From an uncultured Paracoccaceae bacterium (GTDB lineage: Bacteria; Pseudomonadota; Alphaproteobacteria; Rhodobacterales; Rhodobacteraceae): DNA of 64,000 nt. Shown one piece after another: positions 37,469 to 50,305 of the stretch. The position numbers and the translations under genes were made by a program. Every line of letters starts with the position of its first letter. The stretch's first letter is position 1. The notes under the pieces are model-generated. The model did not search any database. It was not told the DNA's origin and worked only from the letters and a program-made list of their open reading frames with translations. The stretch spans positions 253,423 through 317,422 of the forward strand of contig CALSNT010000001.1 in the NCBI GenBank assembly GCA_943787785.1. Direction: 5' to 3'.

Positions 37469-37938
37469 CCGACCCGATCAACCGAGATGGGCTGCGCGAC
37501 CGTTTCTGGGAGCGCGTGCCCCTGCAAAACCTCGCCCCGCGCGAGTGGGAGGCGCTGTGCGACGGGTGTGGCAAATGTTGCCTTAACAAGCTGGAAGACG
37601 AAGACACCTCCGAGGTTGCCTTCACCCGCGTCGCCTGCCGGTTGCTGGACGATACCACCTGCCGCTGCGCGCATTACGAAAAGCGCAAGGTTTTTGTGTC
37701 TGAATGCGTTGTCCTGACACCACAAAACATCGGCAAAAGCGCCTATTGGATGCCGCAAACCTGCGCCTACCGTCTGCTGCATGAAGGCAAGGCGCTGCAC
37801 GACTGGCACCCGCTGATTTCAGGCGATCCGCAGACCGTGCATGATGCCAGCGTGTCGGTTCAGGGCATCACTGTCAGCGAATTTGACGTGCCTGAGGATG
37901 ATTGGGAAGACTACGTGATCGAGGAGCCAGGAACATGA
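37465..37938 (+). CDS. YcgN family cysteine-cluster protein
   Basis: 157 residues with nine cysteines, most in four groups: CDGCGKCC near 33-40, CRLLDDTTCRC near 58-68, SEC near 80 and QTC near 98. The spacing matches the UPF0260/YcgN family and suggests a metal or Fe-S site. It is coupled by four-base overlaps to ribF before it and the aldolase after it. Role unknown. Confidence 0.9.
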   Translation: MTDPINRDGLRDRFWERVPLQNLAPREWEALCDGCGKCCLNKLEDEDTSEVAFTRVACRLLDDTTCRCAHYEKRKVFVSECVVLTPQNIGKSAYWMPQTCAYRLLHEGKALHDWHPLISGDPQTVHDASVSVQGITVSEFDVPEDDWEDYVIEEPGT

Positions 37939-38978
37939 ACTTCGCATCCGACCACACCGGTCCGGCGCACCCGGCGATCCTGCAAGCGGTCGTCGAGGCA
38001 AACGAGGGCTACGTTCCGTCCTACGGTTCTGACCCGCTTACCGCACGGGTGCAGGATCGGTTTCGGGAAGCCTTTGAAGCGCCCGAAGCAACGGTCTTCC
38101 TGGTCCCCACAGGGACATCTGCCAATGCGCTGATCCTCGCGACCCTGTCCGAGCCCTGGCAGGAGATTTACGCCGCCGAGCATTCCCACATCCGCGAAGA
38201 TGAGTGTAACGCGGTCGAGCACTTCACTGGCGGTGCCCGGATCACCACCGTGAACGCGGGTGATTTTCTGGATCCCGAGGCATTGCGGACGACGATGGCC
38301 GGGGCATCGCCGCACGGGCATCACAACGCACAGAACGGTCCGGTTTCGATCACCCAGGTCACCGATTTGGGCCGGGTCTATTCACTGGAGCAGATCGCAG
38401 GGATATCGGCAGTCGCGCGCGAGTTCGGCCAGCCGCTGCACATGGACGGCGCGCGGTTCGCCAATGCACTGGTTTCGCTTGGTTGCACCCCTGCCGAGAT
38501 GACCTGGAAGGCGGGCGTCAATGCCCTCAGCTTCGGCGGCACCAAGAACGGCTGCCTCGGCGTCGAAGCAGTGGTGTTCTTCGATCCGAAGCACGCATGG
38601 GAGTTCGAACTGCGCCGCAAACGCGCCGGGCATCTGTTCTCCAAGGGCCGCTTTCTGGCCGCACAGATGCACGGCTATCTGAAGGACGACCTGTGGCAGG
38701 ACCTGGCGCGCCGCGCAAACGCTGCAGCGACGCGCATGATCGACGGCCTTCGCGTCATCCCCCATGTGACTTTCAATCCCGAACCGCATGCCAACATGAT
38801 CTTCGCCGCCATGCCTGCCGCAGCCCACGCCCGGGCGCTGGCCGAGGGCGCTTATTATGAAGTTCACGGCGATCCCGACTCGGTGCCAGATGAGACGTTG
38901 CTGACTTGTCGCCTGGTCTGCGACTGGTCAAGCGACCCGGAGCAGATAGACCGGTTTATAGGACTGATCCGGGGCTAG
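37935..38978 (+). CDS. Low-specificity L-threonine aldolase
   Basis: 347 residues from MNFASDHTGPAHPAILQAVV; the ATG overlaps the YcgN stop. PLP-dependent fold type I: the Schiff-base Lys is in LSFGGTKNGCLGVEAVVF (near 205), and HMDGARFANAL near 170 binds PLP. It splits threonine and allo-threonine to glycine and acetaldehyde, or works in reverse. The first residues (ASDHTGPAHP) fit the family start. Confidence 0.92.
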   Translation: MNFASDHTGPAHPAILQAVVEANEGYVPSYGSDPLTARVQDRFREAFEAPEATVFLVPTGTSANALILATLSEPWQEIYAAEHSHIREDECNAVEHFTGGARITTVNAGDFLDPEALRTTMAGASPHGHHNAQNGPVSITQVTDLGRVYSLEQIAGISAVAREFGQPLHMDGARFANALVSLGCTPAEMTWKAGVNALSFGGTKNGCLGVEAVVFFDPKHAWEFELRRKRAGHLFSKGRFLAAQMHGYLKDDLWQDLARRANAAATRMIDGLRVIPHVTFNPEPHANMIFAAMPAAAHARALAEGAYYEVHGDPDSVPDETLLTCRLVCDWSSDPEQIDRFIGLIRG

Positions 38979-39012
38979 CCGACCGCGCATATTACCGCCG
39001 TCATTGGCCCAC

Positions 39013-39030
39013 AAATATTCCCGCCGGGGC
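39013..39030 (-). repeat. Dispersed intergenic motif, copy 3 (degenerate)
   Basis: Minus strand GCCCCGGCGGGAATATTT, a variant of the motif at 3712, in the 62-base gap between the convergent threonine aldolase and isomerase genes. Confidence 0.55.
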
Positions 39031-39040
39031 TTTGATTTAT

Positions 39041-39640
39041 TCAGAGCGTTCCGGCCAGATGTGCGTCCAGATCGGCAACCCGATCCTGACCCCAGAACCG
39101 CTCATCCTCCGCGGTGATCCAGAACGGCGCGCCAAAGGCACCGGCGCTGACCGCCTCCTCCAGGTTGCGTGCATAGGCCTCGGCCCCTGCAAGCAACCCG
39201 CTATCAGCGAGCGACGGGTCGAAACCGGAGTCTGACAGCGCAACGCGGATGACCGCATCCTCCGCGATGTCCTTTTCCTCGGCCCAGCAGGCGCGCAGCA
39301 GGGCGAAAACCAACCCGCCCAGATCGCCACCGCCCGCCGCCTGCGCGGCGATGATCGCATAGCTCGGTGGGGCCTGATTGGTCGGGAAATGCGCCGGTTT
39401 CAGCGTGATCGGCAGGTCTGCCACCTTCGCCTGACGCCGCAACTCCTGCATGCGGTATTCCATTCGGCTTGGGTGCCTGTCCGCCGGCTTCATCCCGCCA
39501 GTGCGCGGAAACAGCGCCATCAGGTCCAACGGTTTGTACGTCACCTCAACGCCATGGCGCGCAACAACTTCAAGAAACCGCGGCATCGCCAGGTATGTGA
39601 AGGGCGAAATCGGAGAAAAGTAGAAGTCGATGTGCGCCAT
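39041..39640 (-). CDS. DsbA-like isomerase (2-hydroxychromene-2-carboxylate isomerase type)
   Basis: 199 residues from [20 protein letters not shown]. The thioredoxin fold lacks a CxxC; instead the SPISPFTY segment carries the Ser that binds glutathione in kappa-class GSTs and HCCA isomerases. Long helical insertion (about 70-150) as in that family. Its real substrate is unknown; the family name comes from naphthalene breakdown and no other such genes are here. Confidence 0.85.
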   Translation of the reverse strand: MAHIDFYFSPISPFTYLAMPRFLEVVARHGVEVTYKPLDLMALFPRTGGMKPADRHPSRMEYRMQELRRQAKVADLPITLKPAHFPTNQAPPSYAIIAAQAAGGGDLGGLVFALLRACWAEEKDIAEDAVIRVALSDSGFDPSLADSGLLAGAEAYARNLEEAVSAGAFGAPFWITAEDERFWGQDRVADLDAHLAGTL

Positions 39641-39750
39641 GTGAAACCCCCGGCCCGAATTGGTTTGCGCGACCGTATCCACATGTTAAGCGGTGTCAAC
39701 GTTACGGTTTCGTGACGCTGAATCGGACCTCTGCCAGGGACCCAAGCCTG

Positions 39751-40770
39751 ATGCCCAGCCTAACTGAACCCAAACTCATTTCCGGAAATGCCAACCGACC
39801 GCTCGCCACTGCCGTGGCGCGACGGATGTCTATGCATCGCGGTATGGCAGTCAATCTGATCGATGCGCGGGTTGAACGTTTCAACGACGGTGAGATCTTC
39901 GTCGAGGTGTACGAGAACGTGCGCGGCGAAGACATGTACATGATCCAGTCGACGTCTAACCCGGCCAATGACAACCTGATGGAGCTGCTGATTATAGCTG
40001 ACGCGCTGCGCCGGTCCTCGGCGGCGCGGATCACAGCCGTGATCCCCTATTTCGGCTACGCTCGACAGGACCGCCGCTCCAAAGCGCGCACGCCGATTAC
40101 CGCCAAACTGGTCGCAAACATGCTGGTCGAAGCAGGGATCGAGCGGATTCTGACGCTGGACCTGCACGCCACGCAGATTCAGGGCTTCTTCGACATCCCG
40201 GTTGACAACCTATATGCCGCGCCGGTCTTTGCGCTGGATGTACTGCATCACTTCAAGGACAACCTGGACGACGTGATGGTGGTCTCGCCCGACGTCGGGG
40301 GCGTTGCCCGTGCGCGTGATCTGGCACAACGGATCGGTGCGCCGCTAAGCATTGTCGACAAACGGCGCGGCAAGCCCGGCGAGATCGCCGAGATGACGGT
40401 GATCGGCGACGTCAAGGACCGCACCTGTATCATCGTCGATGACATCGTCGACACCGCCGGTACGTTGTGCAAGGCCGCCGAAGTCTTGATCGAAAATGGT
40501 GCTGCCGAGGTGCATTCCTATATCACCCACGGTGTGCTGAGTGGCCCGGCGGTGGAGCGGGTCTCGAATTCAGTGATGAAGAATCTGGTTATTACCGACA
40601 CGATCGAGCCGGCCGAAGCGGTGCAGGGCGCACCCAACATACGCATTGTGCCGACCGCGCCGATGTTTGCCCAAGCGATCCTTAACACCTGGAGCGGGAC
40701 CTCGGTCAGTTCGCTGTTTGACCACGCGGCACTGGGGCCAATCTACGAGGGGCACTACAACGGTCATTGA
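39751..40770 (+). CDS. prs: Ribose-phosphate pyrophosphokinase
   Basis: 339 residues from [19 protein letters not shown]. Nucleotide-binding [17 protein letters not shown] near 45, [16 protein letters not shown] near 108 and the PRPP motif [18 protein letters not shown] near 228-248 are all intact. It makes PRPP for nucleotide, His and Trp synthesis. Longer upstream frame is not used. Confidence 0.97.
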   Translation: MPSLTEPKLISGNANRPLATAVARRMSMHRGMAVNLIDARVERFNDGEIFVEVYENVRGEDMYMIQSTSNPANDNLMELLIIADALRRSSAARITAVIPYFGYARQDRRSKARTPITAKLVANMLVEAGIERILTLDLHATQIQGFFDIPVDNLYAAPVFALDVLHHFKDNLDDVMVVSPDVGGVARARDLAQRIGAPLSIVDKRRGKPGEIAEMTVIGDVKDRTCIIVDDIVDTAGTLCKAAEVLIENGAAEVHSYITHGVLSGPAVERVSNSVMKNLVITDTIEPAEAVQGAPNIRIVPTAPMFAQAILNTWSGTSVSSLFDHAALGPIYEGHYNGH

Positions 40771-40847
40771 GACCTGTAGCGGCCATTTGTCGATGAGGTG
40801 CACAAGCCGGGCGCGTGCCTGACCGGGGGCTGGCGCAGCAACGGTCA

Positions 40848-40875
40848 TCAGGGGCAATTTATCAGGGGCAATTTA
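40848..40875. repeat. 14-base tandem duplication
   Basis: TCAGGGGCAATTTA occurs twice in direct succession. A short slip-type repeat with no other copy noticed. Confidence 0.85.
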
Positions 40876-40935
40876 TGGTGCGGCTTTGGCCGTTACATCA
40901 ATTTGATGCGCTACTTTTCTAAAGCGCCAGACCGC

Positions 40936-40976
40936 GGGACGGTCAGGCGCTCGCCCGGCGGCTTCGCCTTGTTTCC
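40936..40976. repeat. 41-base dispersed intergenic repeat, copy B
   Basis: Matches copy A (32003-32043) at 34 of 41 positions with no gaps; the shared 20-base end is GGCGGCTTCGCCTTGTTTCC. Lies between prs and atpC. Confidence 0.65.
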
Positions 40977-41029
40977 GGGCTAAGGTTGCGTCCAACGCGA
41001 ACGTCCACTCAAGGCCAAAACCGTTCCTC

Positions 41030-41066
41030 AGCTCAAAAAAAACGGCGGGAAATTTCCCGCCGCCTT
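41030..41066 (-). terminator. Terminator of the atp operon
   Basis: Minus strand: GGCGGG, AAATTT, CCCGCC, then GTTTTTTTTGAG. A 6-bp GC stem (extended by the AT core) with a strong T-run, 23 bases after the atpC stop. Confidence 0.9.
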
Positions 41067-41088
41067 TAACACTCCATCTTGATACCAA

Positions 41089-41481
41089 TCACGCCGTAGC
41101 GTTGATCGCCTCAAGGTCAGCAACCAGCTTGTTGGCCACATCCGCCGCCGCACCCTCGGCCCCGTCCTGCGCGGCCCGCGCCTGTTCCAGGGCGCCTTCA
41201 AGAAATTCTGCGGTCGCATCCGCACGCTTTACAGCGCTTTCGGCCAGAACCGAGCAGGTTTCGGCGGTGATCTCGGCGAATCCACCGGTCACCACGAACT
41301 CCTCGGTTCCCTCAGCGCTGTCCACCGACAGGATGCCCGGGCGCAGTGTGGTGATCGTTGGCGCATGCAGTGGCATCGCCGTAAGGTCACCTTCCGCACC
41401 CGGAATACGGACAGCCGTGGCAGCGACCGAGGCCAGCAGGCGCTCGGGCGAGACCAGTTCGAATTGCAACGAGTCAGCCAT
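41089..41481 (-). CDS. atpC: ATP synthase F1 epsilon subunit
   Basis: 130 residues, MADSLQFELVSPERLLAS, the normal start of the beta-sandwich half (HAPTITTLRPGILSV, FVVTGGFAEITAETCSVLAE); the C-terminal helix hairpin is short. Last gene of the atpHAGDC unit, followed by a terminator. Confidence 0.97.
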   Translation of the reverse strand: MADSLQFELVSPERLLASVAATAVRIPGAEGDLTAMPLHAPTITTLRPGILSVDSAEGTEEFVVTGGFAEITAETCSVLAESAVKRADATAEFLEGALEQARAAQDGAEGAAADVANKLVADLEAINATA

Positions 41482-41494
41482 AGTGGCCCCCTGA

Positions 41495-43805
<2,311 letters not shown>

Positions 43806-43815
43806 TTTGCGATCC

Positions 43816-45356
<1,541 letters not shown>

Positions 45357-45357
<1 letters not shown>

Positions 45358-45917
45358 TATCCGACCTCTTTCATGGTGTTCTGAAGGGCTGCGAGTTTGG
45401 ATCGGATCGAGGTGTCGATCATCTTCGATCCGACTTTGACGACAAGACCGCCGATGAGGCTTTCATCGACGGTCGTGTTGATCTTTACATCTTTGCCAAT
45501 GCTGGCTTTCAACTTGGCGGCAAGCGCGTCACGCTGGGCGGCGCTTAGTTCCTTGGCGCTGCGCACATCGGCAGTGACTTCGCCTTTTTCTTCCGCGATC
45601 AAACCGCGCAGTGCTGTAATCAGCTGGGGCAGGACGAACAGGCGGCGCTTTGACGCCATCAGGCGCAGCGTATTACCAACCAGATCGCCCAGGCCCATCT
45701 TGGCGGCAATCGCGTCAATCGCTTTGCCCTGAGATTCGCGAGAATACAACGGCGAGCGGATCAGGTCGCGCAGGTCGGCGCTGGAGTTCAGCGCAGCGTC
45801 CAATGCGTCCAGATCTGTTTCAACGGCATCGATCGTCTTGGCATCACGCGCCAATTCGAACACAGCCGTCCCGTAGCGGGCGGCAATACCGGACGACATC
45901 GAGCTCGAATCGGACAC
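45357..45917 (-). CDS. atpH: ATP synthase F1 delta subunit
   Basis: 186 residues if started at GTG 45917 ([22 protein letters not shown]). This GTG gives the same N-terminal length as related AtpH proteins and has GAAGAGG 5 bases before it; GTG 45923 or ATG 45899 are alternatives. Delta joins F1 to the Fo stator. First gene of the F1 operon. Confidence 0.95.
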
Positions 45918-45939
45918 GCACACCTCTTCCGCATGACAA

Positions 45940-45975
45940 GGCCCCGTGCAGCGTCTTTTCGGGACGTTGGGGGCC
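45940..45975 (-). promoter_or_regulatory. Possible hairpin in the atpH leader
   Basis: GGCCCC and GGGGCC at the ends with an inner GCGTC/GACGT pair around a TTTTCGG loop, just before atpH. It may be part of the atp mRNA leader; no known riboswitch or leader family is recognised. Confidence 0.35.
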
Positions 45976-46171
45976 TCGGGTTATCTGGCAGGATGGGCCA
46001 TGTCACAGGCGCGTCATCCGAAATCAGCGCCGATGTAGCAGAGCGTTTTGCCCCCCGCAACCGTCTAGCGCGTCCTTTCCTGATGAGGTTTTTCCTTAAT
46101 TTCAGTAGGTTGAGTTTCCCTGCGACGGAATGTGCCACTTCGGCAACGCTTATTGGGGCGAATCCGCGTGT

Positions 46172-46906
46172 TCAGGCCGGTTTGGCCAGCCCGTTCAGCA
46201 CACGAAGCGGGCGACGTACGGGTTCCGGGTTGGTCGGTCCGGTTGGGGCAGCGACTCGCTTTGTGACCTCGACCAACAGCACCCCGCCGGCGATCCGGGT
46301 CGAGATCTTGCGGCCCAGCTTTTCCCAGAACGCACCTGTGCGCAGCCAGAACCGGCTTCGCGTCGGAGGCATGTACATCGCTGCGACATGGCGTTCAGGC
46401 ACAAATCCGTGCTGGCGCAGCATCCCTTCCAGCTGCCCGGTCGAATAGGGGCGGCCAAAGCCAAACGGCGTTTTGTCGCCACGCGCCCAAAGGCCGGCCC
46501 GGTTTGGCACGACAAACAACGCCCGGCCGCCAGGGCCGAGCACGCGCCAACACTCTTCCAACAACGCAGCGGGATGATCGCTTGTCTCCAGCCCGTGCAT
46601 AACGATCAACCGGTCCGCGTGCCCGGTTTCAAGCGGCCATAGTGTTTCCTGGCAGAGAACCGAGACGTTCTTTGCGCCCGCAGGCCAGTGCATGACCCCC
46701 TGTGGCCCCGGCATCAGGGCAATCACCCGACGTGCTTTGTTCAGATATGGGCGCAGTAAGGGCACCGCGAAGCCGAAACCAACGACGGTCAGACGGTCGG
46801 CCTCAGGCCATAGCGTCGTGACCTGACTGCGAATCGCACGCTGCGCCGAGCGCCCCAAACCGGTGCGATAATAGAAATTGCGCAGATCGAGCACATCAAG
46901 GTGCAT
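46172..46906 (-). CDS. SAM-dependent methyltransferase
   Basis: 244 residues from [19 protein letters not shown], with GAGG six bases before the ATG. The SAM-binding pattern is relaxed ([17 protein letters not shown], then [13 protein letters not shown]) and [28 protein letters not shown] marks the class I fold. Methyl acceptor unknown. It lies upstream of the atp operon and is divergent from gloB. Confidence 0.85.
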   Translation of the reverse strand: MHLDVLDLRNFYYRTGLGRSAQRAIRSQVTTLWPEADRLTVVGFGFAVPLLRPYLNKARRVIALMPGPQGVMHWPAGAKNVSVLCQETLWPLETGHADRLIVMHGLETSDHPAALLEECWRVLGPGGRALFVVPNRAGLWARGDKTPFGFGRPYSTGQLEGMLRQHGFVPERHVAAMYMPPTRSRFWLRTGAFWEKLGRKISTRIAGGVLLVEVTKRVAAPTGPTNPEPVRRPLRVLNGLAKPA

Positions 46907-46971
46907 TGCAGCCTCGCCGATGATCGGGAACACTCAGCGCGCGAAGCATACTGCCAGCCGAAGGAAACGCC

Positions 46972-47739
46972 ATGCCTGTTGAAGTCGTCACCGTACCTTG
47001 CCGAAGCGATAACTACGCGTTTCTGGTCCACAACACCGAATCCGATGAGACGGCGCTGATCGACGCCCCGGAAGCCGCACCAATCGGGGCCGCACTTAAA
47101 GCGCGGGGCTGGAAGCTGAACGATGTGCTGATTACCCACCACCACGGCGATCACGTCGAAGGGCTTGGCCCTCTCCGAGAGGCCTATGCCCCTCGAGTGA
47201 TCGGCTGTGGAGCCGACGCGGGTCGCCTGCCGGCACTGGATCTTTCGGTGGCGGATGGCGATGAAATCACCGTCGCCGGACAGAAAACCATAGTGCACGA
47301 TGTTTCTGGCCACACCATCAACCATATCGCGTTCCACATGCCCGACTGCGCGCACGTCTTCACTGCGGACAGCCTGATGGCGCTGGGCTGCGGGCGGGTG
47401 TTCGAGGGTACATTCGAGCAGATGTGGGACAGCCTGTCCAAGCTGGCGGCGTTGCCTCCCGAAACCGTGGTTTGTTCCGGCCACGAGTACACGCAAACCA
47501 ACGCGCGCTTTGCGCTGACCATTGAACCGGACAATCCCGATCTTATCTCAAGGGCTGCCGCGGTTCAGGCCGCAACCGCCGCCGGAACACCAACCGTTCC
47601 CTCAACCCTGTCAGACGAATTGGCAACCAATCCTTTTTTGCGCGCCGGCGAACCCTCGCTAAAAGCCGCACTTGGAATGGAAAACGCAACAAATGCTCAG
47701 GTTTTCGCCGAAATTCGCCGCCGCAAGGACGCGTTTTGA
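46972..47739 (+). CDS. gloB: Hydroxyacylglutathione hydrolase (glyoxalase II)
   Basis: 255 residues. The metallo-beta-lactamase motif THHHGDHVEG (near 53-62) and the later GHT.NHI and TADSL, GHEYT segments carry the two-metal site. It hydrolyses S-lactoylglutathione to lactate and glutathione. It starts with MPVEVVTVPCRSDNYAFLVH as usual. Confidence 0.96.
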   Translation: MPVEVVTVPCRSDNYAFLVHNTESDETALIDAPEAAPIGAALKARGWKLNDVLITHHHGDHVEGLGPLREAYAPRVIGCGADAGRLPALDLSVADGDEITVAGQKTIVHDVSGHTINHIAFHMPDCAHVFTADSLMALGCGRVFEGTFEQMWDSLSKLAALPPETVVCSGHEYTQTNARFALTIEPDNPDLISRAAAVQAATAAGTPTVPSTLSDELATNPFLRAGEPSLKAALGMENATNAQVFAEIRRRKDAF

Positions 47740-47890
47740 ACACCAATCCGTGCAACGGTTTGAGGAAATGTGAAGCCTACAGGCAGAAAAACACTTGAAG
47801 ACGCGGAATAAAAACCAAACTCTAACACTATGAGGCCACGGTCCGAACGTTGGCATCGCCACCCCGGACCCATCGTAAGGAGCACGAAAC

Positions 47891-50212
47891 GTGCCATCGT
47901 TTTCGACGTCACTTGAACAGTCCATCCACGCAGCGCTGGCGCTGGCGAACGAACGCAAGCACGAGCTGGCGACGTTGGAGCACTTGCTGCTGGCCCTGAT
48001 CGACGAACCTGATGCGGCTCGCGTGATGCAGGCCTGCTCGGTCGACATCGAGGCGCTGAAGGAAACTCTGGTCAATTTCATCGACGATGACCTTTCGACA
48101 CTGGTGACGGACATCGACGGCTCCGAAGCCGTCCCCACGGCGGCGTTTCAGCGTGTGATCCAGCGCGCGGCAATCCACGTGCAGTCATCGGGGCGCACAG
48201 AAGTGACCGGCGCAAATGTGCTGGTTGCGATCTTTGCCGAACGCGAAAGTAATGCGGCCTATTTCCTGCAGGAACAGGACATGACCCGCTATGACGCGGT
48301 GAACTATATTGCCCACGGCGTGGCAAAGGACCCGTCCTTCGGCGAAGCGCGCACCGTTCAGGGTGCCTCCGAATTCGAAGGCGAAGCGACCGAGGCCGGC
48401 GAGGGTGAGGCCAAGGAAAGCGCACTTGCGAAATATTGCGTCGATCTGAACGCCAAGGCGCGGGACGGTGACGTTGACCCGCTGATCGGGCGCGAGCATG
48501 AGGTTGAGCGCTGCGTGCAGGTCCTGTGCCGCCGCCGCAAGAACAACCCGCTGCTGGTCGGCGACCCCGGTGTTGGTAAAACCGCCATCGCCGAAGGCCT
48601 GGCCCGCAAGATTGAAAACGGAGAGACGCCCGAGGTTCTGGCCAATACGACCATCTTCAGCCTCGACATGGGCGCGTTGCTTGCGGGCACGCGGTACCGC
48701 GGAGATTTTGAAGAACGCCTGAAAGCCGTGATGACCGAAATGGAAGATCACGATGACGCGGTGCTGTTCATCGACGAAATTCACACGGTCATTGGGGCCG
48801 GGGCCACATCCGGCGGGGCGATGGATGCCTCCAACCTGCTGAAGCCCGCTCTGCAAGGCGGCAAGCTACGCTGCATGGGCTCGACCACTTACAAGGAATT
48901 CCGCCAGCATTTCGAAAAAGACCGTGCCCTGTCGCGCCGGTTCCAGAAGATCGACGTGAATGAGCCGTCGGTGGAAGATGCCGTGAAGATCCTGAAAGGC
49001 ATCAAGCCGTATTTCGAAGATCACCACGACATTCGCTACACGGCGGACGCGGTGCGCACAGCTGTCGAGCTCAGCGCGCGCTACATCAACGACCGCAAGC
49101 TGCCCGACAGCGCGATTGACGTGATCGACGAGGCCGGTGCGGCGCAGCATCTGGTGATCGAAAGCAAACGGCGCAAAACCATCGGGGTGAAAGAGATCGA
49201 AGCCGTGGTGGCCAAGATCGCCCGCATTCCGCCGAAAACCGTCAGTAAGGACGATTCCGAAGTGCTGCGCGATCTGGAGAAATCCCTGAAACGCGTCGTC
49301 TTCGGTCAGGACACGGCGATCGAAGCATTGGCCAGTGCCATCAAACTGGCCCGTGCCGGTCTGCGCGAACCCGAAAAACCCATCGGCAACTATCTGTTCG
49401 CAGGACCGACAGGTGTCGGCAAGACCGAGGTTGCCAAGCAATTGGCCGATATCCTCGGCGTCGAAATGCTGCGCTTCGACATGTCCGAATATATGGAGAA
49501 GCACGCCGTTTCGCGCCTGATTGGCGCGCCTCCCGGCTATGTCGGCTTCGATCAGGGCGGCATGTTGACCGACGGCGTCGATCAGCACCCGCATTGCGTG
49601 CTGCTGCTTGACGAGATCGAAAAGGCGCACCCGGACGTGTTCAACATCCTTTTGCAGGTGATGGACCACGGCAAACTGACCGACCACAACGGCCGGGCGG
49701 TGGATTTCCGAAATGTGGTGCTGATCATGACCAGCAACGCCGGGGCCTCAGAAATGGCCCGCGCGGCGATCGGCTTTGGCCGCGACAAACGCGAGGGTGA
49801 AGATACCGCCGCCATCGAACGCATCTTCACGCCGGAATTCCGCAACCGTCTGGATGCGGTGATCTCCTTTGGCGCGCTGGACAAGGACACGATCCTGCAA
49901 GTGGTCGAAAAATTCGTGCTGCAGCTTGAGGTTCAGTTGATGGATCGTGGTGTGACCATCGAACTCAGCACCCCGGCGGCGCAATGGCTGGCTGACAAGG
50001 GCTATGATGACCGCATGGGCGCGCGACCATTGGCGCGCACTATTCAGGAGCACATCAAGAAGCCGCTGGCTGAGGAACTGCTGTTCGGCAAACTGGCCAA
50101 GGGCGGCAACGTCAAGGTCGGGATAAAGGGCGGCAAGCTGGATCTGAAGATCGAGCCGCCGCAGGCCCCACGCCTGTCCAGCAAAAAGCCACCACTGCTG
50201 ACGGCTGAGTAA
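47891..50212 (+). CDS. clpA: ATP-dependent Clp protease ATP-binding subunit ClpA
   Basis: 773 residues from a GTG start. An N domain (about 1-140, SLEQSIHAALALANERKHE) precedes two AAA+ modules with Walker A GDPGVGKT (near 223) and GPTGVGKT (near 507) and no ClpB-type middle domain. It unfolds proteins for ClpP. No clpS lies upstream in the window. Confidence 0.98.
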   Translation: MPSFSTSLEQSIHAALALANERKHELATLEHLLLALIDEPDAARVMQACSVDIEALKETLVNFIDDDLSTLVTDIDGSEAVPTAAFQRVIQRAAIHVQSSGRTEVTGANVLVAIFAERESNAAYFLQEQDMTRYDAVNYIAHGVAKDPSFGEARTVQGASEFEGEATEAGEGEAKESALAKYCVDLNAKARDGDVDPLIGREHEVERCVQVLCRRRKNNPLLVGDPGVGKTAIAEGLARKIENGETPEVLANTTIFSLDMGALLAGTRYRGDFEERLKAVMTEMEDHDDAVLFIDEIHTVIGAGATSGGAMDASNLLKPALQGGKLRCMGSTTYKEFRQHFEKDRALSRRFQKIDVNEPSVEDAVKILKGIKPYFEDHHDIRYTADAVRTAVELSARYINDRKLPDSAIDVIDEAGAAQHLVIESKRRKTIGVKEIEAVVAKIARIPPKTVSKDDSEVLRDLEKSLKRVVFGQDTAIEALASAIKLARAGLREPEKPIGNYLFAGPTGVGKTEVAKQLADILGVEMLRFDMSEYMEKHAVSRLIGAPPGYVGFDQGGMLTDGVDQHPHCVLLLDEIEKAHPDVFNILLQVMDHGKLTDHNGRAVDFRNVVLIMTSNAGASEMARAAIGFGRDKREGEDTAAIERIFTPEFRNRLDAVISFGALDKDTILQVVEKFVLQLEVQLMDRGVTIELSTPAAQWLADKGYDDRMGARPLARTIQEHIKKPLAEELLFGKLAKGGNVKVGIKGGKLDLKIEPPQAPRLSSKKPPLLTAE

Positions 50213-50223
50213 TCTTTACGTTT

Positions 50224-50242
50224 CCGGCGGGGATATTCTTGG
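50224..50242 (+). repeat. Dispersed intergenic motif, copy 4
   Basis: CCGGCGGGGATATTCTTGG, 11 bases after the clpA stop. With copy 5 in the opposite sense 32 bases on, it can form a long imperfect hairpin between two convergent genes. Confidence 0.65.
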
Positions 50243-50273
50243 CGAAAGGACGATGGGTGACCATCTTCTATTC

Positions 50274-50294
50274 AAAAATACTCCCGTCGGAGGC
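50274..50294 (-). repeat. Dispersed intergenic motif, copy 5
   Basis: Minus strand GCCTCCGACGGGAGTATTTT, a variant of the motif at 3712. It lies 12 bases before the end of the convergent MotB-like gene. Confidence 0.6.
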
Positions 50295-50305
50295 ACGACT
50301 CTCTT

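Larger units (their letters stand above)
40771..41029. other. Intergenic region after prs, with repeats
   Basis: About 260 bases between the prs stop and the atpC terminator. It holds a 14-base tandem duplication (40848-40875) and copy B of the 41-base repeat (40936-40976). No gene was recognised in it. Confidence 0.55.
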
